From contig NZ_CP110921.1 of NCBI RefSeq assembly GCF_026247885.1, forward strand, positions 1,669,001 to 1,733,000: DNA of 64,000 nucleotides. Direction: 5' to 3'. This stretch comes from Methylococcus mesophilus (lineage in GTDB: Bacteria > Pseudomonadota > Gammaproteobacteria > Methylococcales > Methylococcaceae). Position 1 is the stretch's first letter; every line of letters starts with the position of its first letter. A model generated the notes under the pieces. That model was not told the origin of the DNA and searched no databases. It saw only the letters and a list, made by a program, of their open reading frames with translations. Shown in pieces: positions 56,977 through 64,000 of the stretch. Position numbers and translations under genes: made by a program.

Positions 56977-58560
56977 TTGAGAAAACTCATCGACTCGCGG
57001 CTCGAGCAGCTCGCCCGCGCCGGGCAGGCGCATTTGCTGCGAAAAGGATTGAAGGGGCTGGAAAAGGAGAGCCTGCGGATCACGTCCGCCGGTGAAATCG
57101 CGCAAACCCCCCATCCGAAAGCGCTGGGCTCGGCGCTGACCCATCCCGCCATCACCACCGACTATTCAGAAGCGCTTATCGAGCTGATCACCCCGCCTTT
57201 CGAGGACAGCGCCGACACCTTGGCGGCGATGGAAGACATCCATCGCTTCGTTCACGCCAATATCGACGGTGAACTGCTGCTGGCAACCTCGATGCCCTGC
57301 CGGATCGGGGGCGACGAGAGCATACCGATCGCGGTCTACGGCAGCTCCAACATCGGCCGGATGAAGCACGTTTACCGACGCGGCCTGGGCTACCGCTATG
57401 GCCGGGCCATGCAGGCCATCGCCGGCGTCCATTTCAATTACTCGGTGAGCGAAGAGCTCTGGCCGGTCCTGCAGACGCTGGCCGGCGACCGCCGCTCGCT
57501 GGCCGAATTCGTCGCCGACCGCTATTTCGGCATGGTGCGCAACATTCAGCGCTTCGGCTGGCTGGTCCTGTTCCTGTTCGGCACTTCGCCCGCGATGTCC
57601 AAGTCCTTCCTCACGGGGCGGGAGACGCCGCTGGCTTCGAGTTTCACCGAATTCGACCCCGCCACCTGGCACCGTCCCTATGCCACTTCGCTGCGCATGA
57701 GCGATATCGGCTACCGCAACGACAACCAAGCCAGCCTGGACATCTCGGTCAACCGGCTCGACGACTACGTCCGCGATCTGAGCCATGCCATATCGACGCC
57801 CTATGCGCCCTACCGGGCCATCGGTGTGGAAGTGGACGGAGAATACCGCCAACTCAACGCCAACATCCTGCAGATCGAAAACGAGTACTACAGCACGGTG
57901 CGGCCGAAACAGGTCACCCGCTCCGGCGAGATGCCCACCCTGGCGTTGAAAAAGCGCGGCGTCAGTTATCTCGAACTTCGCTCGGTGGACCTGAACTGCT
58001 ATCACCCGGCCGGAATCAGCCTCGAGCAGTTGAGGTTTCTGGAAACCTTCATGCTGCTGTCCCTGCTCGCCGAAAGCCCGCCGATGAGCATCGAGGAGAA
58101 GAAAACCGCGGCCAACAACGTGCTGGCTACCGCTTGTTGCGGGCGCACACCGGGGATGGCACTGATCCGGGGCGATGCCGCCGTGGATCTTCGAGCCTGG
58201 GCCAGGGAGCTGTGCGAATCCATGGCGCCGATCGCCGCCATGCTGGATGGCGATTCGAATGGCCGGGCGTTTTCCGCCGCCCTGGAGCAGCAGTATGTGG
58301 CGGTCGCCGATCCCGAACAGCATCTGCCGTCGGCCCGCATGCTGCGGGAGATGCGCGGCAACCACGAATCCTTCGCCGAATTCGCGCAGCGGCTGTCGGC
58401 GCAGCACGCCGACGCCATGCGCAGCCTTCCCCTCGAACCCGAAAAAGCCGAGGCCATGCGGCGCAAGGCCGAACAGTCGCTGGCGGAACAAGACGCCATC
58501 GAGGGAGAGGATTCGGCAGCCTTCGCCGACTATCTGGAGCACTACTTCGCCCAAACCTGA
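56977..58560 (+). CDS. gshA: Glutamate--cysteine ligase
   Basis: 527 residues, proteobacterial class I enzyme, first step of glutathione synthesis. Seen: K-G-L-E-K-E-S-L-R-I, H-P-A-I-T-T-D-Y-S-E-A-L-I-E, H-F-N-Y-S-V, Y-F-G-M-V-R-N, L-R-M-S-D-I-G-Y and Y-L-E-L-R-S-V-D-L-N. Start is TTG at 56977 (M-R-K-L-I-D-S-R); no ATG fits before the first conserved block. gshB is not in the window. Confidence 0.96.
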   Translation: MRKLIDSRLEQLARAGQAHLLRKGLKGLEKESLRITSAGEIAQTPHPKALGSALTHPAITTDYSEALIELITPPFEDSADTLAAMEDIHRFVHANIDGELLLATSMPCRIGGDESIPIAVYGSSNIGRMKHVYRRGLGYRYGRAMQAIAGVHFNYSVSEELWPVLQTLAGDRRSLAEFVADRYFGMVRNIQRFGWLVLFLFGTSPAMSKSFLTGRETPLASSFTEFDPATWHRPYATSLRMSDIGYRNDNQASLDISVNRLDDYVRDLSHAISTPYAPYRAIGVEVDGEYRQLNANILQIENEYYSTVRPKQVTRSGEMPTLALKKRGVSYLELRSVDLNCYHPAGISLEQLRFLETFMLLSLLAESPPMSIEEKKTAANNVLATACCGRTPGMALIRGDAAVDLRAWARELCESMAPIAAMLDGDSNGRAFSAALEQQYVAVADPEQHLPSARMLREMRGNHESFAEFAQRLSAQHADAMRSLPLEPEKAEAMRRKAEQSLAEQDAIEGEDSAAFADYLEHYFAQT

Positions 58561-58587
58561 ACGTATGCAACCCATTCCTCGATCCTC

Positions 58588-59310
58588 ATGACGCACACCG
58601 ACATCGACACACTCCAGGCCGAACTGGCCGGCTGTTCCCCCCGCGCCGTGCTGGAAGCGGCATTGGGCCGCTTCCAGCGGATCGCGGTATCTTTCAGCGG
58701 GGCGGAAGACGTCGTGCTGGTCGAAATGGCCTCGCGTCTTCGTCCTGGCATCGAAGTCTTCACCCTCGACACGGGACGTCTGCACACGGAAACCTACCGC
58801 TTCATCGAGGAAGTGCGCGAGCGCTTTCCCATCAGCCTCGAAGTGCTGTCGCCGGATGCCGCGGAACTGGAAGCGATGGTGAGGGGAAAGGGACTGTTCA
58901 GCTTCTACCGGGACGGCCATCAGGAATGCTGCGGAATCCGCAAGGTCGGGCCACTGCGCCGCAAGCTGGCGACGCTTGACGCGTGGATTACCGGCCAGCG
59001 CCGGGACCAGAACCCGACCCGGCAGGCGGTTCCTGAAGTGGAGGCCGATCCAGCCTTTGCGAGCGAAAGCCGCCCCCTCGTGAAATTCAATCCGCTGGCC
59101 GGCTGGACTTCTGCCCAGGTGTGGGATTACATCGCGGCTTGCGAGATTCCGTTCAACGCTCTGCACCTCAAGGGGTACGTCAGCATTGGCTGCGAACCCT
59201 GCACCCGCCCGATCCGCCCCGGCCAGCACGAACGCGAGGGCCGCTGGTGGTGGGAGGATGCGCTCAAGAAGGAATGCGGCCTGCACATCGGCGACGCATC
59301 CAAGGCCTGA
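58588..59310 (+). CDS. cysH: Adenylyl-sulfate reductase (iron-sulfur CysH)
   Basis: 240 residues. P-loop-like S-F-S-G-A-E-D-V at 35-42. Two cysteine pairs, Cys114-Cys115 (E-C-C-G-I-R-K) and Cys202/Cys205 (G-C-E-P-C-T-R), bind a [4Fe-4S] cluster and mark the APS-using type rather than the PAPS-only E. coli type. The catalytic Cys230 is in the E-C-G-L-H tail. Makes sulfite for cysteine synthesis. Convergent with cysB, 10 bp apart. Confidence 0.95.
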   Translation: MTHTDIDTLQAELAGCSPRAVLEAALGRFQRIAVSFSGAEDVVLVEMASRLRPGIEVFTLDTGRLHTETYRFIEEVRERFPISLEVLSPDAAELEAMVRGKGLFSFYRDGHQECCGIRKVGPLRRKLATLDAWITGQRRDQNPTRQAVPEVEADPAFASESRPLVKFNPLAGWTSAQVWDYIAACEIPFNALHLKGYVSIGCEPCTRPIRPGQHEREGRWWWEDALKKECGLHIGDASKA

Positions 59311-59320
59311 CGGCCCGAAA

Positions 59321-60382
<1,062 letters not shown>

Positions 60383-60706
60383 TCAGCGCTCAAGATGCTG
60401 CAGCTTGTCCGGCTTGCCATTCCACTCGTCGGCGTCCGGCAGCGCCTCCTTCACCTCGGAAATGCCGGGCCAGGCTTTGGAAAGCTCGGCGTTCAGCTGG
60501 ATGAACTGCTCCTGCCCTTCCGGCAGTTCGTCCTCGGAATAGATCGCATGAGCGGGACATTCGGGTTCGCACAGCGTGCAATCGATACATTCGTCGGGAT
60601 CGATGACGAGAAAATTGGGGCCCTCGTGAAAACAATCCACTGGGCAGACATCAACGCAATCGGTGTATTTGCATTTGATGCAGTTTTCAGTCACAACAAA
60701 GGTCAT
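60383..60706 (-). CDS. fdxA: Seven-iron ferredoxin
   Basis: 107 residues. N-terminal [17 protein letters not shown]-x-x-x-C-P and then [13 protein letters not shown], the cysteine pattern for one [3Fe-4S] and one [4Fe-4S] cluster as in Azotobacter ferredoxin I (106 residues). The ATG at 60706 gives the standard start. 87 bp downstream of cysB on the same strand. Confidence 0.95.
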   Translation of the reverse strand: MTFVVTENCIKCKYTDCVDVCPVDCFHEGPNFLVIDPDECIDCTLCEPECPAHAIYSEDELPEGQEQFIQLNAELSKAWPGISEVKEALPDADEWNGKPDKLQHLER

Positions 60707-60835
60707 CTGAGCAATCCTAAAGGTCGAAGGTCGTTCGCTTGAGTGAAGCGTTGTCATCTCGGGAGCGGCCAAGTCCGGTCCCGCATCGTGGGCACGCATT
60801 TTACATGCGCGCCCCCTTTTTCCCAAAACCGCAGA

Positions 60836-61639
60836 TTACCCCTCCGATGGCGCTGCGCCGAGCCACGACACCCATTGGACAAACAGTTCGGGATCCAAGG
60901 CGGCCACGGCCGACCGCACGCCCATGTCCCCCGCGGCGGCCACTTCCCGGGCAAGGCGGGTCGCCCGGCCGCCTGCCTCATCCAGGATGAGCATTCCAGC
61001 GGCATAGTCCCACAGCTTCTGGCCGCCGTGCAGATAAAGATGGTAGCGGCCCGCCGCCAGCCAACACCACTCGAGGGCCGTGGATCCGAAGTTGCGTTGC
61101 GAGCTGAACGGCGGCTCGTCGACCAGCCGGCGCCTCAAGGCACGGTCGAGGCGCTTGAAGTCGACCACGGCGATGCAGCGCGGCAGGGGCAAGCCGACAC
61201 GCCGCGTCAGCAGGCGCTCGCCGTTCACCCATGCCCCCTCGCCGGCCCTGGCTGAGAAGCATTCGCCGCGCACCGGATCGTATACCAAGCCCAGCACCGA
61301 ACGCCCTTCCCGGATCAAGGCCAGCGATATGGAAAAGAAAGGGATCCCGGCGGCGAAGTTGCTGGTTCCATCCAGGGGGTCCAGGCACCACAGGCCGGCG
61401 CCGGCGCGCGCCAGGAGCCTCTCTTGCTCGTCCCGCCGCATTTCTTCCCCGAGCACGTCGATGTCGGGTGTCAGCCTGCGGAGCTCTCCGACCAGCCGCT
61501 CCTGAACGGCCAGATCGGCCTCCGTCACGATGCTGCCGTCCGGCTTGACCGACCTAAGGGACCGGGCGAAACGGGGAAGCAGTTCGTCGCGCGCGATGTC
61601 TTTGAGCAATGCCTCCAGGGCTGCGATTTCGGGGAACAT
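60836..61639 (-). CDS. Inositol monophosphatase family protein
   Basis: 267 residues, Li-sensitive phosphatase fold. Metal sites: V-L-G-E-E-M near 64-67, D-P-L-D-G-T-S-N-F near 87-95, and W-D-Y-A-A-G near 213. The N-F-A-A-G-I-P-F-F-S continuation favours an inositol/fructose phosphatase rather than CysQ (3'-phosphoadenosine phosphatase), though the nearby cysH and cysB make CysQ tempting. Divergent from the SulP transporter. Confidence 0.9.
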   Translation of the reverse strand: MFPEIAALEALLKDIARDELLPRFARSLRSVKPDGSIVTEADLAVQERLVGELRRLTPDIDVLGEEMRRDEQERLLARAGAGLWCLDPLDGTSNFAAGIPFFSISLALIREGRSVLGLVYDPVRGECFSARAGEGAWVNGERLLTRRVGLPLPRCIAVVDFKRLDRALRRRLVDEPPFSSQRNFGSTALEWCWLAAGRYHLYLHGGQKLWDYAAGMLILDEAGGRATRLAREVAAAGDMGVRSAVAALDPELFVQWVSWLGAAPSEG

Positions 61640-61706
61640 TTTCCGGCCAAGCCTCTCTAATCTTCAGGCAAGTTTACGCGAAAAGTCGGGGGACACGGCG
61701 GCCCCT

Positions 61707-61746
61707 GGTGGATAACCACCCTTCATTATGGGTGGTGCAAACCACC
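61707..61746 (+). promoter_or_regulatory. Four-segment attenuator-like leader before the SulP gene
   Basis: GGTGG (61707-61711), ACCACCC (61715-61721), GGGTGGT (61730-61736) and ACCACC (61741-61746) alternate in complementarity. Segment 2 can pair with 1 or 3, and 3 with 2 or 4, so mutually exclusive hairpins are possible. It ends 117 nt before the SulP start. Being nearly palindromic, it could also act in the opposite strand. No T-run follows. Confidence 0.45.
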
Positions 61747-61863
61747 GTTGCCGGATGCCTGCCACCAACCTGCCTCCATCAGGCCATTTTTCAATAAGAC
61801 GAAACATGGCGCGATTCTCGCTTGTCGGAAATTCACCAACCCCGCATCCGACGCGAGACCGCC

Positions 61864-63561
61864 ATGAACACATCGACGATTGCCGAGAGCACGCCGCCAA
61901 GCGGCGTTGCCGGCCTGCGAGCACACTGGAAAGACGACCTGATCTCGGGCTTCCTGGTGTTTCTGATCGCCTTGCCCCTTTGCCTCGGCATCGCCATGGC
62001 TTCCGGCTTCCCCCCGATGGCCGGTATCGTTTCGGCCGTAGTCGGAGGGCTCCTGGTATCCCGGATCAACGGCTCCTATGTAACCATCAACGGCCCCGCC
62101 GCCGGGCTCATCGTGGTGATTCTTGCCGCGACGCAGACACTGGGCCAGGGCGACGCGATGCAGGGCTATCGCTGTACGCTGGCCGCCATCGTGGTGGCTT
62201 CGGTGCTGCAGATAGCGCTGGGACTGTTCAAGGCGGGACGCCTCAACGCCTATTTCCCTGCATCGGTGGTCCACGGCATGCTCGCCGCAATCGGCATCAT
62301 CATCATGGCCAAGCAGTTCCACGTCATGGTGGGTGTCAAGCCGGAAGCCGCCAGCGACGACCTGCTTGCGACGATTGCCGAGATTCCCCGCAGCCTGCTC
62401 GATCCCAACCCGGAAATCGCGCTGATCGGCGCCGTGGGCTTTCTGATCCTCGTCGCCTGGTCGCTGATGCGAAACCGCTATCTCAAGATGATCCCGGCAC
62501 CGTTGCTGGTCGTGATCGCGGGGATGGCCCTCGGTAAATATTTCGACCTGGATCACGAACATATTTACATGTTCCATCCGGACAATCCGATCCTGCCCCA
62601 CCACGAATACACCATCGGCCCCAAATTCCTGGTGACCATTCCGGAGGACTTTACCGCGGGATTCTATTTCCCGGATTTTTCCAAGGTATGGACGGCGGAA
62701 TTCTGGGGTGCCGTTATCAGCATCTGCCTGGTCGGCAGCCTGGAAACGCTGCTCAGCGCGGTAGCGGTGGACAAACTCGACCCCTACAAGCGCTATTCCG
62801 ATCTTAACCGCGATCTCACCGCCGTCGGAGCCGGCAATCTGCTCTGCGGCATGATCGGGGGTCTGCCGATGATCGCGGAAATCGTCCGCAGTTCGGCCAA
62901 CATCACCAACGAGGCCAAGACCGGCTGGGCCAACTTTTTCCACGGCGCCTTCCTGCTGCTGTTCGTGGCATTGTTTCCGCACGTCATCCACGAGATTCCG
63001 CTGGCTTCACTGGCAGCGCTGTTGGTGTACACCGGCTTTCGCCTGGCCTCCCCTAAGGAATTCGCGAAGACCATGGACATCGGCTGGGAACAGTTGACGC
63101 TGTTCGTGATCACCATCTTCGGCGTGCTTGCCACGGACCTCCTGATCGGCGTCGCCATCGGCATTCTCGCCAAGCTGGTCATCCACATGCTGCGCGGCGT
63201 TCACCCGAAACATCTGCTCAAGATTTCCTACCGGATCGACGAGCGCCCGGCCGACACCTTCGTGATTCATGTGGACGGCTCGGCGATCTTCTCCAATTTC
63301 ATCGCGCTGAAAAGCGAAGTCGCGGATTTGCCCGTCGGCAAGACGGTGATCTTCGACCTTTCGGATGCCGATTTCATCGACCACACCGTCATGGAATTCA
63401 TCGACCACTTCCGGCTCGACTATGCACAGCGGGGCGGACGCTGCGAGATGCGAGGCCTCGAATCCCACGTGCCGTATTCGAACCATCCCCTGGCTGCGAG
63501 AAAGCGAAAACCGCAAGCGAAAGGCCCGGGCAAGGTCAGATTGGGCAGGCAGGCAGGCTGA
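61864..63561 (+). CDS. SulP family anion transporter with STAS domain
   Basis: 565 residues from the ATG at 61864 (a TTG at 61822 would add 14). About 10-12 membrane segments starting D-L-I-S-G-F-L-V-F-L-I-A-L-P, then N-G-P-A-A-G-L, E-T-L-L-S-A-V-A-V-D, and a short C-terminal STAS domain (about 450-530). The SulP family carries sulfate, bicarbonate or other anions. Nearby cysH/cysB argue for sulfate; the sequence also resembles bicarbonate-type members. Substrate left open. Confidence 0.9.
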   Translation: MNTSTIAESTPPSGVAGLRAHWKDDLISGFLVFLIALPLCLGIAMASGFPPMAGIVSAVVGGLLVSRINGSYVTINGPAAGLIVVILAATQTLGQGDAMQGYRCTLAAIVVASVLQIALGLFKAGRLNAYFPASVVHGMLAAIGIIIMAKQFHVMVGVKPEAASDDLLATIAEIPRSLLDPNPEIALIGAVGFLILVAWSLMRNRYLKMIPAPLLVVIAGMALGKYFDLDHEHIYMFHPDNPILPHHEYTIGPKFLVTIPEDFTAGFYFPDFSKVWTAEFWGAVISICLVGSLETLLSAVAVDKLDPYKRYSDLNRDLTAVGAGNLLCGMIGGLPMIAEIVRSSANITNEAKTGWANFFHGAFLLLFVALFPHVIHEIPLASLAALLVYTGFRLASPKEFAKTMDIGWEQLTLFVITIFGVLATDLLIGVAIGILAKLVIHMLRGVHPKHLLKISYRIDERPADTFVIHVDGSAIFSNFIALKSEVADLPVGKTVIFDLSDADFIDHTVMEFIDHFRLDYAQRGGRCEMRGLESHVPYSNHPLAARKRKPQAKGPGKVRLGRQAG

Positions 63562-63627
63562 AGCCGCGGCTACGGAGAACCGCTGCCGGCACCCGCCGCA
63601 GGCGCTGGAGCGATAAAGGGACTGGGC

Positions 63628-63633
63628 TATAAT
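63628..63633 (+). promoter_or_regulatory. Candidate -10 box before the last gene
   Basis: Perfect TATAAT 20 bp before the ATG at 63654. No acceptable -35 at 16-18 bp, and the leader would be only about 14 nt. Confidence 0.3.
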
Positions 63634-63653
63634 GCCCGCAGCCTCCATTCCCC

Positions 63654-64000
63654 ATGTCCGTCGTGAAACCTCTGGTCTACCGCGCGGCCCAGCTTCGCGG
63701 CTGGGCTCTCCTCGGCCTGCTCGTACTGATCCTGACCGTACTGGTGGGCATGATCTGGCGCAACCTCGACCGGTTCGAGACCATCCGCGCCCATGTCAGC
63801 TATGCCCACCGCATCATGCAGACCGGCCTGGATCTCCAAAAAGCGCTGACGGATTCGCTGCAGGACAACGAAAAGGCGATCCGGCCCGGGCGCTTCGACG
63901 CCCTTGCCCGCGACCTCAACCAGCTCCGCCAGTCCGATCAGCATTTCGATCCCGACACGCCGCGCAAGCTTCAGATCGTCGAAACCTATCTCGCCGATCC
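63654..64000 (+). CDS. Membrane protein, probable sensor kinase N-terminus (cut by window edge)
   Basis: 115 residues visible, no stop before the edge. A basic start (M-S-V-V-K-P-L-V-Y-R-A-A-Q-L-R) is followed by one membrane helix (about 16-36) and then a helical region (L-D-L-Q-K-A-L-T-D-S-L-Q-D-N-E-K and R-F-D-A-L-A-R-D-L-N-Q-L) like the periplasmic sensor part of histidine kinases or chemoreceptors. No catalytic domain is in view, so the kinase label is a guess from layout. Confidence 0.55.
   Translation, partial: MSVVKPLVYRAAQLRGWALLGLLVLILTVLVGMIWRNLDRFETIRAHVSYAHRIMQTGLDLQKALTDSLQDNEKAIRPGRFDALARDLNQLRQSDQHFDPDTPRKLQIVETYLAD

Noticed and set aside
57166-59286. 706-codon minus-strand open frame
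   Set aside because: Lies opposite gshA and cysH, both confirmed by motifs; composition is that of an antisense shadow in GC-rich DNA.
60836-61639. cysQ label for the phosphatase near cysH/cysB
   Set aside because: The D-P-L-D-G-T-S-N-F context fits the inositol/fructose phosphatase group; CysQ normally has D-G-T-K-E-F.

Overview
The window is a compact, GC-rich (roughly 63-64 percent by eye) gammaproteobacterial chromosome segment. The complete division and cell-wall (dcw) cluster, zipA, cysB, the pat/dciA pair and an aas-lplT pair point to Gammaproteobacteria. The combination with a TIGR04073-type exosortase-associated protein, a DUF3570/DUF4266/ApbE set and high GC suggests a methanotroph such as Methylococcus. 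That taxonomic call is inference; no ribosomal RNA or methane monooxygenase gene lies in the window.

Layout, 1-8.9 kb: the tail of a periplasmic thioredoxin-like gene, then DUF4266, DUF3570 and ApbE (one probable envelope redox operon); a glutamine amidotransferase coupled to a sulfotransferase; two GT4 glycosyltransferases; and a TMEM165/GDT1-type plus ZIP cation transporter pair. Two intergenic spaces here (2821-3009 and 4771-4868) carry copies of an inverted-repeat element. 8.9-13.5 kb: surE-pcm-pat-dciA in tight succession on the plus strand.

13.5-37.5 kb is one long minus-strand block. It runs, in transcription order, smc-zipA-ligA, then mraZ-rsmH-ftsL-ftsI-murE-mraY-murD-ftsW-murG-murC-murB-ddl-ftsQ-ftsA-ftsZ-lpxC. 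It makes lipid II, the divisome and the first committed step of lipid A. murF is absent from its usual place. mraZ is preceded by a good sigma-70 promoter and four TGG boxes at exact 10-bp spacing, the expected form of a MraZ operator.

37.7-44.4 kb: queF, then (minus) phoU-bamA-skp-fabZ-lpxA-rnhB-MOSC. This envelope-biogenesis run lacks lpxD and lpxB. 44.6-47.2 kb: UDP-glucuronate epimerase, mobB, galE. 47.2-50 kb: a minus-strand set of CPBP protease, SRPBCC, CYTH and a 62-residue membrane protein, then a LysR regulator divergent from a secreted DUF4440-like protein. 50.8-56.9 kb: sodB, a short-chain dehydrogenase, the TIGR04073 protein, a gamma-glutamylcyclotransferase-like protein, aas-lplT and DUF2782. 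57-64 kb: gshA, cysH, cysB, a 7Fe ferredoxin, an inositol-monophosphatase-family protein, a SulP transporter with an attenuator-like leader, and the start of a membrane protein cut by the window edge.

No tRNA, rRNA, CRISPR array, insertion sequence or prophage was found. Most genes are conserved housekeeping genes. The items of real interest are the DUF4266/DUF3570/ApbE module, the inverted-repeat elements, the missing murF/lpxD/lpxB, the MraZ operator, the SulP leader and the CYTH-SRPBCC-CPBP operon.
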